Origin: Verrucomicrobiota bacterium
Lineage (GTDB): Bacteria; Verrucomicrobiota; Verrucomicrobiia; Opitutales; Opitutaceae
Assembly: GCA_023428905.1 (NCBI GenBank)
Contig: JAEYWP010000022.1
Coordinates: forward strand, 310,001 to 374,000
Reading direction: 5' to 3'
Length of the DNA: 64,000 nt
The notes under the pieces were generated by a model that worked only from the letters and a program-made list of their open reading frames with translations, made no database searches and was not told the origin of the DNA. The translations under genes and the position numbers were made by a program. Positions 8,501-16,052 of this stretch are shown piece by piece. How positions within the stretch are numbered: position 1 is the first letter of the stretch; the number at the start of each line of letters is the position of its first letter.

Positions 8501-10355
8501 GCATCTCCACGCGCTGCCCTTCCAGGTTGCCCACCAGTGCCTGCTCGAGCGACACCACCGGCGGCAGGGGAAGGACCATTGCTCCGCGCTGCTCGAACGT
8601 GGCTTGGGTGACAAAGGGCGCATAGGCACCGCTGGCCGTGATTCCTCGCACGACGACCAAGGTGCCGGGCGCGGGCGGTTTCTGGGATGGTTCGGCACGT
8701 TCCACCCGGGCGCCGCCACTGCTGTCCTGAACCCACAAATAGGAAGAGCCGGGATGGGACCAGGTGACCAGGGCGAGGATCTCGACCGGGCGCGCCGATG
8801 CCGCCTCGGCCGGGCTGAGCTCCAGCAGTCGATCGGCCGTGCGCAGTTCGAGGGCGTTGCCGGTCAGCTGAATCGACTCTTCGTCGGAGGCGATCATCGG
8901 ACGGATCACCGCCGCGGTGAGCGTGCGCCGCAGGCCTGTCACGGCGGAGAAACCGATGGCTTCCACACGCTGGCCTATATGGAGCGGCTGGCTCTGGAGG
9001 ATGGCGAGGTCGGCGTGGCCGGTCGTGTCGCGAAGGACCGCACGGCGGCCGGGTTCGTAGTCGCGCAGCGTGCCGACGATGCGGACGAGTCCGGTGGCGT
9101 GTTCAATCCGATCGATCGGAGTGACGCCCCGGTCGAAGCGTGGATCGTCCTCCAATGAACTCGTGACCTGGATTTCCGCCGGTGAAGGCACCCAGAGGTC
9201 GATGGCAAACACGTCACCACTGGGATCGATCTTCGGGGAATAAACACCGCGTACCTCCACGAGCTTTCCTTCCAGCCGCGGGGGAGTTTGCCCGCGGGAA
9301 AGGGGCATCCGCGCGGTGACCAGATGGCCCTCGGAAATGATGTCCCACACCGCGTGGTTCAGATCGGCTTCGGACTGTCGGTCCACGACGCCCTGCAGCG
9401 ACACCATCCGCCGTTCGAAGCGTTTGACGTCGGCGATCATGCCGGCCACGGGCTGCACCTCCAGGTGGGCCTGCTCTTCCAGGACGGTGATCCGGACCTG
9501 GTCTCCCGGGATGCCGACCCCGGGGAGGAGCGTGCCTTCCAGGCGCACGCGCTGGCGGCTTTTCAAGGGGAGCACCGGACCGACGCAGGGGATGAAAGCC
9601 GGTGTGCCGCCGCTCTCAGCCCAAAGCAGCCCCCAAGCGGGGTCGTAATAATGGACCAGCAACTCCAGCGAGGCGGGATGGGCCTTTCCTTCCGCGCTGG
9701 GTGGCATCTCCCAGTATTGGGTGAGGGTCGTGATGACGGTGTTGGCGGCCGCGGCCGCTCCTTCGCCCACGAGTGGAGGCGGAATCTCGCGCGCTTCTTT
9801 CGGGCCCGAGACCCAGAGCTCGATCTCGTTATCCTTGATCACGTAAACGCCGGTCAGCTCGACCCAGCGATTTTCCACCTCGGGGGCGGACTCTCCAGGT
9901 GCCAGCTGGACGCGCGCGGTGATCTTCTGCTGTTGGGAGACCAGTTCCCATACGGCATGGTGGGCGTCCGGCTGCAGGGCGCGCATCACCTGCCCCTTCA
10001 AGGACACAATGCGTTGGGAAAGGCGCTCGCGGGCGGTCACGATACCCGTGGCGTCGATCGGCGCCGGGGCTGCGTTCTCGGCGAGGACGGTGACCTCAAC
10101 GGTGCGGCCGGTGAGGCCTGCGTCGGGGACGACGGTGCCCTTCAGGCGGACCCGCTGGCCGGATTTGAGCGGCAGGGGCACGTCGCCACAGGGGATAAAA
10201 CCGGTGCGGCCGTCGGCCTCGCCCCAGAGCAGTCCCCAGAGCGGATCGTAATAATAGACCGTGAGCTCCATCTCCAGTGGGTGGGCGACGCTGCGGAGGG
10301 CCGAAGGCACGCGCCAGAAGTGCCCAAACCGCTGGATGGGCTGGAGTTCCTGCAA
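5556..10355 (-). CDS. Giant membrane hybrid histidine kinase with tandem OB-fold-like extracytoplasmic region
   Basis: At least 1599 residues. Roughly residues 1-900 are beta-rich repeats with recurring SLQGVV/RVRLKGTV and VWELVS elements, resembling tandem OB-folds. One transmembrane helix (about 905-925) follows, then PAS (about 940-1060), HisKA (SHEIRTPMNG, about 1090), HATPase (NLLGNAVKF, DTGIGL, GGTGLGLAI), a degenerate receiver (about 1330-1440, Asn where the phospho-Asp should be, LLNATAV) and an intact receiver (MDCQMPEMDG, KPM). The position given is the only canonical in-frame start, a TTG. Upstream the frame stays open to the stop at 10560-10562 and encodes a convincing signal peptide (RRIVLVAAAWASLSLP ending LPAQE, at 10380-10445). 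The real start is therefore further upstream, at a near-cognate codon or hidden by an indel. Confidence 0.9.
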   Translation of the reverse strand: MQELQPIQRFGHFWRVPSALRSVAHPLEMELTVYYYDPLWGLLWGEADGRTGFIPCGDVPLPLKSGQRVRLKGTVVPDAGLTGRTVEVTVLAENAAPAPIDATGIVTARERLSQRIVSLKGQVMRALQPDAHHAVWELVSQQQKITARVQLAPGESAPEVENRWVELTGVYVIKDNEIELWVSGPKEAREIPPPLVGEGAAAAANTVITTLTQYWEMPPSAEGKAHPASLELLVHYYDPAWGLLWAESGGTPAFIPCVGPVLPLKSRQRVRLEGTLLPGVGIPGDQVRITVLEEQAHLEVQPVAGMIADVKRFERRMVSLQGVVDRQSEADLNHAVWDIISEGHLVTARMPLSRGQTPPRLEGKLVEVRGVYSPKIDPSGDVFAIDLWVPSPAEIQVTSSLEDDPRFDRGVTPIDRIEHATGLVRIVGTLRDYEPGRRAVLRDTTGHADLAILQSQPLHIGQRVEAIGFSAVTGLRRTLTAAVIRPMIASDEESIQLTGNALELRTADRLLELSPAEAASARPVEILALVTWSHPGSSYLWVQDSSGGARVERAEPSQKPPAPGTLVVVRGITASGAYAPFVTQATFEQRGAMVLPLPPVVSLEQALVGNLEGQRVEMQGYVSDISVDGPWQRITLSTASGEFFARVPSDVDLAGLRGSVTRVRGVVQALANDRRQLTGIQLWAPDTSHVRVKAAAPSSHFSIPQQSIASLRQFSSIPAFNRWVHVRGTVLLHNRDQLFIEQDGDGLLVLERSDEGFLPGDLVEAVGLPGLQGRRAVLREAVVRRVGNGPAPEPTELRNVKPFYESLDNRLVATRATLVSLLHQSGEVVLALSNNGVVFNAQLPLQDGLQAPEEWVPGSELRVEGLYRLDFDARADPQSFRLLLRSPANVTLVKSAPWWTLSRTFGVVSFLFGAVVLGLAWALSLRQRVQRQTDLIRGQLAKEANLEARNRSIVENASDFIFTTDIDGRFTAFNPAGERITGYRREEAMRMNLRDLIASAEDAVLAHASLRPEDNGGATFQTRLRTRDGREVWVEISSRCIAENGRVTGVLGIVRDISERKLFEDRLEKARDAAEASARAKSAFLATMSHEIRTPMNGVIGVANLLLDTSLTDEQRDFAETIRSSADSLLTILNDILDFSKIEAGKLAFETVHFDLTDTVEGALDLLAARAAAKHLELVSDISATLPQRLVGDPGRVRQVLLNLLGNAVKFTDHGEIVVAVREQERSADQVLLRFEVRDTGIGLTPDERERLFQPFSQADTSTTRRFGGTGLGLAICRQLTEMMGGTIGVESEKGRGSTFWFTIRLPYTAEPSRPSGLPERLRKVNVLVVDHHDVSTRVLCAHLSEAGVSHTRCSDAPSALAMAAAHPAETPLVVLLNATAVEIDAGNWGLALAAQDGRTPPPTLLLCPVDRHFSREQLTAAGYHDVLPKPVHRRDLLQAIDRLAGGAGTATPFAPTSPARVVTALAREGAARALIVEDNAVNQRVARVVLERMGFRVELASNGFEALEAIERTDYDFVLMDCQMPEMDGYEATRRIRQGRHRSLRIVAMTANAMEGDRDRCLAAGMDDYVSKPMRVEELRGALERCAVLQERTATDRA

Positions 10356-10674
10356 GTCCTCCGGCGTGGGAGGCAGCTCCTGCGCCGGTAAACCGGCGGG
10401 GAGGGAAAGGGATGCCCAGGCGGCCGCGACGAGGACGATTCGCCTGGCAACACGCCGTCCTCCGGCGACGCAGCGCTGGACGGCAGGGGGCGGGGACGAG
10501 GGTCCCAGCCCTTTACCCGGGCATGGAGGCAGAGGTGCGATGACAGGAGGGAGGCATTCTCACATCGGCCCCCCTCCGCTCCGATTGAGCAGGAAAAACT
10601 CGCCGCGCACCCCTCGGCCCGCCCCAAAGGGAGCGGCCGTTTCAATGAGCGCACATCGCGACCCGCGCCCGCCT

Positions 10675-12792
10675 TTATTTGGCCCCGACGAACTTGAGGA
10701 AGGGCTCGGTCGAGGTGCGCCGGCCGAGGAAGGCCTGCACCGATTCGCGGGCGTCCCGGGCGGCGGCTGCACCGTAGATCTCGTTGCGCAGGCGCAGGCC
10801 GATGCTTTCGTCCAGCAGACCCTTCGGCGAGGCGTCAAACGCGCTCGCGAGATCCTGCGCGATGCTCAGCGCCCACATGTAGCCGTAGTACCCCGCGTCA
10901 TACCCGCCGGCCAGATGGCCGAAATAGGCGACAAAGGCGGTGTCGGGCGCAGGGGCAAAGGAGACACGTGCCAGTTCGGCGTTGGTCAGCGCCACCACGT
11001 CGAGGGGCGCCTCCGGATCTGTCTGCGTGTGAAGGGCCAGGTCCAGCACACCGAAGGAGAGCTGCCGGCGGTAGAAGAGGGCGGAGGTGGCGACGCGCGC
11101 CTCCTTCAGCGCCTGTATCAGCTCGGCGGGTACCTTGCGGGAGGGATCGCGATAGTCGGCGGCGAAGGTGTCGAGCACACCCTTGTCCCAGGCCCAGTTT
11201 TCCAGCATCTGCGAAGGCGCCTCGACGAAGTCCTGCTCCACGTTGAACGCGAAAAAGCGGAGGTGCTTCGAGCGCCCGAGCACGTGGTGCATCACATGGC
11301 CGAACTCATGGAAAAGCGTGATCACGTCCTCGTGCTTCAGGAGCGAGGGGGTCTCGGCGGACGGCGGGGGAAAGTTGCAGACCAGCGCTGCGACCGGCAC
11401 GTGCAGTGCGGTCTCGAGCTGCGCCGCATCCTGGATCGGGAAGCAGGCGAAGTGGTTGTATTTCCCCTCGCGCGGAAACATGTCCAGGTAGAAGGCGCCC
11501 AGGGGCTCGCCGCTGGTGCGATCGCTCACCACATGGAGCGTGACCTCGGGGGACCACAGCTGCGGGGCCTTCACTTCGTCGAAGCGCAGGTTGAAGAGCT
11601 TTTCGTAAAGAGCGAACATGCCGCCCAGGGTCGCCTGATAGGGGAAATACGCTCGCAGCTCCTCGGAGTTCACCGAGTAGCGCTGCTGCTTCAGTTTCTC
11701 CATGTAGTAGTTGGTATCCCACGACTCGATGGTGGCGGACGGATCGTTTGTCTCCGCGACCTTGATCGCCCGCAGCGCCTCCACCTCCTGCTCGAACTTC
11801 GGCTGGAGGCCGGCGATCAGGTCCTCCTCGAACGCGATCGCCTGCCGGGCCGTCGCCGCCATCCGGGGCTCCGTCTGGTAGTCGGCCCAGGTGGCGTAGC
11901 CCAGGCGCCGGGCGATGGCGGTGCGCGTGGCCACGATCTTTGCCATCAGCGGGATGTTCGCGTCCTTCGCCAGGCTGAAGCGGATGACGTGGGCGCGCCG
12001 GCGCACGTCCGGGTCGGTGGCGTTCACCATCACCGCCTCCCAGTGCCAAGTGACATTGAGCATGACCTTGTAGGTGCCGTCGTCCTGGCGGATTCCCGGG
12101 CTGTCGAGAAAGCGCTGCGGAATACCGGCGACTTCTTCCGCGGTGAGGATCATCGGGCCGGTCGCGGCGACCACGTTGCTGGAAAACTGGCTGGTGAGTT
12201 CGGTCAGCTCCTTGCGCAGGCGCTCGACCTCGCGGCGTTCCGCCTCGGGCAATGCCAGGCCGGCGCGGCGGTAGTCGCGAAGGGTGTGATCGAGAAGGCG
12301 GCGATCCTCGCCCTCAAGCGTAGGCTGGCTGTCGGCAAAGGCGCGCACCACCCGGTAAAGGTCCTCACGGTACTCCACGCCGATCCCCCAGCTGGCGATC
12401 TTGACCGCCGCCGCTTCCGCGGCGTCTCGCATGGCCTTGTCCGGATGCGCGTCCTTCAACAGACCGAAGCGGTAAGCGGCGCTGCGGACATCAAACACGA
12501 CGCGGTCGTAGGCCTTCAGCGTGCTGGCAAAGGTCACGGCCGACAGGTCCTGCGCCCCGATGCGATCGAGGGCCGCCTCGGCGTCGGCGATGACCTTGTC
12601 CGCCGCCGCGGTGACCGCGTCGGGTGTGGTTTCAAGGACGGGCAGGGTGATGCGGGCCTGAAAGGCTTCCGCCTTCCGCGAAAGCGCCTCGAGTGAGGCG
12701 AGCTCCGCTGCGTTCGCATTCAGGAGCGGCGACACGGCAGCAAGGAGAACGGTGGATACAAGGAGACGGGCCGACCGAAGAGGGTGGGTCAT
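10675..12792 (-). CDS. Exported M3-family zinc oligopeptidase (Dcp/OpdA-like)
   Basis: A 705-residue protein from the ATG at 12792, chosen because it opens a good signal peptide (MTHPLRSARLLVSTVLLAAV, cleavage near ANA-AEL). A longer open frame upstream is not signal-like. The zinc motif HEFGH lies near residue 493 (LFHEFGHVMHH), with the downstream Glu in FVEAPSQMLENW, the typical M3 arrangement. These enzymes cleave short peptides, and the signal peptide places this one in the periplasm. A second exported M3 peptidase lies at 35484-37631. The gene is divergent from the receiver gene at 12969. Confidence 0.92.
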   Translation of the reverse strand: MTHPLRSARLLVSTVLLAAVSPLLNANAAELASLEALSRKAEAFQARITLPVLETTPDAVTAAADKVIADAEAALDRIGAQDLSAVTFASTLKAYDRVVFDVRSAAYRFGLLKDAHPDKAMRDAAEAAAVKIASWGIGVEYREDLYRVVRAFADSQPTLEGEDRRLLDHTLRDYRRAGLALPEAERREVERLRKELTELTSQFSSNVVAATGPMILTAEEVAGIPQRFLDSPGIRQDDGTYKVMLNVTWHWEAVMVNATDPDVRRRAHVIRFSLAKDANIPLMAKIVATRTAIARRLGYATWADYQTEPRMAATARQAIAFEEDLIAGLQPKFEQEVEALRAIKVAETNDPSATIESWDTNYYMEKLKQQRYSVNSEELRAYFPYQATLGGMFALYEKLFNLRFDEVKAPQLWSPEVTLHVVSDRTSGEPLGAFYLDMFPREGKYNHFACFPIQDAAQLETALHVPVAALVCNFPPPSAETPSLLKHEDVITLFHEFGHVMHHVLGRSKHLRFFAFNVEQDFVEAPSQMLENWAWDKGVLDTFAADYRDPSRKVPAELIQALKEARVATSALFYRRQLSFGVLDLALHTQTDPEAPLDVVALTNAELARVSFAPAPDTAFVAYFGHLAGGYDAGYYGYMWALSIAQDLASAFDASPKGLLDESIGLRLRNEIYGAAAARDARESVQAFLGRRTSTEPFLKFVGAK

Positions 12793-12968
12793 GCGAGGTT
12801 GGATTGCGGCGACGCTATGCAGCCGCGCGGTCTCGGCGCAACCCCTCTGAACGGTTCGGGAATTTTCCTGATAAGGTGGGAAAACTCCGGGCTGGAAGCG
12901 GGGCGGGCCGCTGGCGTTATCTTCTCTGTCGCTGCGCCGAGGACCCCGCCGTACAGCGCGTATCACCG

Positions 12969-13379
12969 ATGACCGAGAACCTGATCGCCCTAGTCGAAGA
13001 CAACGAAGACGACGTGTTTTTTATGCGTCGTGCCCTGAAGGGCGCCGGCATCACCGCTCCCGTGCGTGTCCTGACGGACGGGCAGCAGGCGGTGGACTTT
13101 CTGGCCGGAGACGGATCACCGGCGGCCGCCGAGTTTCCTTCGATTGTGTTCCTCGACCTGAAGCTTCCCTACTGCACGGGCTTCGAAGTGCTCGAGGAAA
13201 TGCGCCGCCGCGGGACCCTGGAGCAGACGCAGGTGATCATCCTCACCTCGTCTCCGGAAGAGCGGGACCGGAAGCGCGCGCGCGACCTCGGCGCCTCGGC
13301 CTACCTGGTCAAGCCGCCCACACCGATGATGCTGAAGGAGCTCTTCAGCCAGGTGGCAAAAAAACCGGCTGCGACCTGA
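12969..13379 (+). CDS. Single-domain response regulator (Rcp1-type)
   Basis: A 136-residue lone receiver. It starts MTENLIALVEDNEDDVFF, with the acidic pair EDN, phospho-Asp in FLDLKLPYCTGFEVL and Lys in LVKPPTP. The EDNEDDVFFMRRA and LDLKLP signatures are typical of Rcp1-like receivers that serve phytochrome-class or other separate kinases. The start chosen matches the family; a longer frame begins inside the divergent gene. No cognate kinase is adjacent; the REC-PAS-kinase at 23534, whose dimerisation helix is of the phytochrome type, is one candidate. The 3' end overlaps a minus-strand terminator hairpin. Confidence 0.93.
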   Translation: MTENLIALVEDNEDDVFFMRRALKGAGITAPVRVLTDGQQAVDFLAGDGSPAAAEFPSIVFLDLKLPYCTGFEVLEEMRRRGTLEQTQVIILTSSPEERDRKRARDLGASAYLVKPPTPMMLKELFSQVAKKPAAT

Positions 13380-13388
13380 GCGCAGCCG
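13358..13388 (-). terminator. Rho-independent terminator for the NUDIX gene
   Basis: On the minus strand an 8-bp stem (CGGCTGCG with CGCAGCCG, loop seven bases) is followed by GG and a run of seven T. It lies 19 bases past the NUDIX stop and inside the last codons of the convergent receiver gene. Confidence 0.85.
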
Positions 13389-13406
13389 TTGGCGCCCACC
13401 GCGTGC

Positions 13407-14033
13407 TCAGCGCGCGGGTGTGCAGGAGGTGCCATCGCCGGGCGCGGGCAGCCTGATCTCCCCGGCCGCGACAAAAGCGAGCAGCACCGGGTAAACGCGG
13501 CTGGAGAGGATCTCCCGCGGCGCGGCGAGCAGGGCTTTCAAATCGGCGAGCGAGGCAAGGATTACCTCGATGTCTTCGTGTGCATCCTGCGCCGCGGCGG
13601 AAATGGTGCCGGTGACTTCCGCATACACCAGGGCGACCGTTTCGTCCGTGAGGCCGGCGGATGAGGCGAGCGCCGGCGAGATGTGCGCGATGCGCCCGAG
13701 GGTGAGACCGGTTTCCTCGTGAAGTTCGCGACGGGCGGCCTCGGCCGGGGTTTCGCCCGGATCGACGAGACCGGAGGGGACGGACAGTTCATAACCGCCC
13801 AGGGGCGCGCGGAATTCCCGGGTCAGGACGACGCGTTTTTCGCCGTCCTGCTCCACGACCGCGATGATCACCACGGCGTCCGGTTTATCCGCTGCGGCGC
13901 CGGGTTGCGCCTTCCGGGAGGCGAAGGTCCAGGGCCAGGTGCCTTTGCGGGAGGTGACGTCGGTGGCGAAGAGGTTGACGTGCTTGAGGGCCGTCAGAGG
14001 ACGCGGCGCAGAGCACACGGGGAGCGGTTGCAT
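13407..14033 (-). CDS. NUDIX hydrolase (ADP-ribose pyrophosphatase-like)
   Basis: A 208-residue protein with a full Nudix box: GLVDPGETPAEAARRELHEE followed by TGL, matching Gx5Ex7REUxEExGU. The upstream segment EFRAPLGGYELSVPSG is typical of ADP-ribose pyrophosphatases, which hydrolyse ADP-ribose to AMP and ribose 5-phosphate. No signal peptide is seen, so it is cytoplasmic. The ATG at 14033 is preceded by an AAGGGG stretch; an in-frame GTG at 14048 would add five residues. A terminator follows. Substrate specificity cannot be fixed from sequence alone. Confidence 0.88.
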   Translation of the reverse strand: MQPLPVCSAPRPLTALKHVNLFATDVTSRKGTWPWTFASRKAQPGAAADKPDAVVIIAVVEQDGEKRVVLTREFRAPLGGYELSVPSGLVDPGETPAEAARRELHEETGLTLGRIAHISPALASSAGLTDETVALVYAEVTGTISAAAQDAHEDIEVILASLADLKALLAAPREILSSRVYPVLLAFVAAGEIRLPAPGDGTSCTPAR

Positions 14034-14072
14034 GCCCCTTAAGAGCACGAAACGCGGCCCGATGAAAACGCG

Positions 14073-14105
14073 AAAGCCGCGCGCCGGTGGAGGGCGCGCG
14101 GCTTT
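14073..14105 (-). terminator. Terminator for pyruvate kinase gene
   Basis: A 13-bp perfect inverted repeat (AAAGCCGCGCGCC and its complement) with a seven-base loop lies 12 bases past the pyruvate kinase stop. On the minus strand the stem ends in TTT, followed by CGCG and TTTT. Because the stem itself starts with AAA, it could also work weakly on the plus strand. Confidence 0.85.
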
Positions 14106-14116
14106 GAAGAGAACCC

Positions 14117-15652
14117 TTATTCCGCGGGGGCGGGGGTGGTCATGATGGCCCGGGAGTCGATTTGACCCTGGGCATCACGGGCGATCTCGCGCAGCTGCAC
14201 CGCACCGATGATCTCACCGTGGGCCAGCATGTTGCTGACGGCCACGATGCGGTCGCCGGGAGCGATCAGGCCGCGCTCGAGGAGCATGCGTTCGGCGGCC
14301 CGGATGGTCGACTCTGCGTCCCACTGCGCCGGCATGACGAAGGAGGTCACACCCTGCCGGAGGCAGAGCTGGTTGGCGGCGGTCGCATTCGGGGTGAAGG
14401 CGAACACGCGGGTACGCTCCGGTCGGAGCGCAGCGCACAGCCCGGCGAGGCGTCCCGTCTGCGTGAACACGCAGAGGCAGCGGGCGTGCAGGCGGTCCGC
14501 CAGGTGAACGGCGGCGGAGGCGATCCACTGCGACTTGAGGGTGAGTTTGAGCTCATCCTGGAAGCGCATCTGGGAACGGCTGTTTTCCACCCGGGCGGCC
14601 ACACGCTGGAGCACCTCGATGCAGGCCAGCGGATAACGGCCCACGCTGGTCTCGCCGGACAGCATGATGGCGTCGGTGTTTTCCAAGACCGCGTTTGAAA
14701 CGTCGGTGATTTCCGCGCGCGTCGGCATCGGCGTCTGGATCATGCTCTCCAGCAGGTGGGTCGCGATGATCACCGGCTTCATTGCCAGCTGGGTCGTGCG
14801 CACGATGTGGCGCTGGATCAGCGGGAGGTCCTCGTAGGGGCATTCCACGCCGAGATCGCCGCGAGCCACCATGATGGCGTCCGCCTCGGCAACGATCCCG
14901 TTCAAATTGCGGATGGCGCACTGGTCCTCGATCTTGGCGACCACACGCATGTGTTTGCCACCGTGGGCGGCCAGGTAGTCGCGCAGGGTCTGGATATCCG
15001 CCGCTTCTCGAACAAAGGAGAGGGCGACAAAATCCATCCCGGCCTCGATACCGGTGAGGATGTCCTCCTTGTCCTTCTCGGTGATGGCGGGAAGGTTGAC
15101 CTTCACACCCGGCAGATTGATGTGCCGGCGATTGCCGAGCTGGCCGGGGGTGAGGACCTTGCAATCGATCCGATTGGCTTCCTTGCTGACGACCTGCATG
15201 CGCAGGAGGCCGTTGTCCACCAACACGATGTCACCCGCGTTGATGTCGTTGACGAGGTCGTCGTAGTTCACGTCCACCGAATATTCCTCGGTGCTGCGGT
15301 GACCGCGGACGGTGAAGGTGAACGTGTCGCCCGCCTTGAGGGTGAGCGGCTGGCGCAGGTCGCCGGTGCGGATAGCCGGGCCCTGGGTGTCGATCAGGAG
15401 GGCGACCAGGCGCTGGTGCTGGGCGGCGATCGCGCGGAGGCGCGCGGCCGTGGACTTCACCCACGCCGCCTTGGCGTGGGACATGTTAAAGCGGAAGATA
15501 TCGACCCCCATCTTGACGAGGGAATCGAGCATCTCGTCGCTGTCGGTCGCGGGACCGAGGGTGGCGACAATTTTGGTTCTCCGCGCGATGGGCGACTGGG
15601 TGGTCGCGTCCTTCGCAAACGGAGGTTGGGTGACGGAGCCGGTGGCAACCAT
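14117..15652 (-). CDS. pyk: Pyruvate kinase
   Basis: A 511-residue cytoplasmic enzyme that transfers phosphate from phosphoenolpyruvate to ADP, giving pyruvate and ATP. Recognisable elements are RRTKIVATLGPAT near the N-terminus, FRFNMSHA, LIDTQGPAIRTG, the active-site Lys in VVAKIEDQCAI, MVARGDLGVECPYEDLP and SGETSVGRYP. Length is slightly above the usual 470-500 because of a 25-residue N-terminal extension. It is followed by its own terminator. Upstream on the same strand lie the small membrane protein and the carboxyltransferase, so PEP, pyruvate and oxaloacetate metabolism are grouped here, though an 88-bp gap leaves room for a separate promoter. Confidence 0.97.
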   Translation of the reverse strand: MVATGSVTQPPFAKDATTQSPIARRTKIVATLGPATDSDEMLDSLVKMGVDIFRFNMSHAKAAWVKSTAARLRAIAAQHQRLVALLIDTQGPAIRTGDLRQPLTLKAGDTFTFTVRGHRSTEEYSVDVNYDDLVNDINAGDIVLVDNGLLRMQVVSKEANRIDCKVLTPGQLGNRRHINLPGVKVNLPAITEKDKEDILTGIEAGMDFVALSFVREAADIQTLRDYLAAHGGKHMRVVAKIEDQCAIRNLNGIVAEADAIMVARGDLGVECPYEDLPLIQRHIVRTTQLAMKPVIIATHLLESMIQTPMPTRAEITDVSNAVLENTDAIMLSGETSVGRYPLACIEVLQRVAARVENSRSQMRFQDELKLTLKSQWIASAAVHLADRLHARCLCVFTQTGRLAGLCAALRPERTRVFAFTPNATAANQLCLRQGVTSFVMPAQWDAESTIRAAERMLLERGLIAPGDRIVAVSNMLAHGEIIGAVQLREIARDAQGQIDSRAIMTTPAPAE

Positions 15653-15740
15653 AGGATTGAGTCTGTTGTTGGGTGAGGGGAGGCGTCGGGTCTGGGGGCC
15701 GGCGCGGGTGTACTAGGTTGCTGGAGGAAACGGGTGCCGC

Positions 15741-16052
15741 TCAGCGCGGCGTGTGGGAGTAGAAAATAGCCCGTCGCCCTTCGAACGCCCAGATGTTGAG
15801 CGGTGGGAGGCCGGAGAGCGTGACGCTCACGACCCGGTGGGGCTCCTTCACCACGGCGGCGATGGCGGCCATGATGACGGTCCACGGAATCGGATCCGGA
15901 GCCTTGGCGGCGGCAGCCGGGGCTGCTCCGGGGGCTTTGCCCCCGCTACTCGCGGGTGAGCCTTCCAGTTGTTCCAGGCGCTTTTGCAGGGCCTCGATCT
16001 GGCGGCGTAGTTCGGCGAGGTCCGCCGGGGTGGTCGTGTCGGGCTTGCTCAT
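15741..16052 (-). CDS. Small coiled-coil/membrane protein coupled to the carboxyltransferase
   Basis: A 103-residue protein. Residues 1-30 form a leucine/glutamate-rich coiled coil (LAELRRQIEALQKRLEQLEG), followed by an Ala/Pro linker like those in biotin-dependent enzymes, a short hydrophobic segment (PWTVIMAAIAAVV), and a C-terminal domain ending in WAFEGRRAIFYSHTPR. Its ATG overlaps the stop of the upstream carboxyltransferase (ATGA), so the two are made together. It may anchor or scaffold a decarboxylase or carboxylase complex, in the role that gamma or delta subunits play in sodium-pumping decarboxylases, but it lacks the OadG sequence pattern and has no biotinylation motif. The function is inferred from context. 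Confidence 0.75.
   Translation of the reverse strand: MSKPDTTTPADLAELRRQIEALQKRLEQLEGSPASSGGKAPGAAPAAAAKAPDPIPWTVIMAAIAAVVKEPHRVVSVTLSGLPPLNIWAFEGRRAIFYSHTPR

Noticed and set aside
5364..9158. Long plus-strand frames opposite the giant kinase
   Set aside because: They are antisense shadows of a gene with unmistakable kinase, PAS and receiver motifs.
10261..12696. An 811-codon plus-strand frame across the M3 peptidase
   Set aside because: High GC makes opposite-strand stops rare. The minus strand encodes a clear M3 metallopeptidase with HEFGH; the plus-strand product has no recognisable motif.
13358..13388. Bidirectional terminator between the receiver and NUDIX genes
   Set aside because: Only the minus strand has a T-run after the stem; on the plus strand the stem overlaps the coding end and is followed by TTGG.
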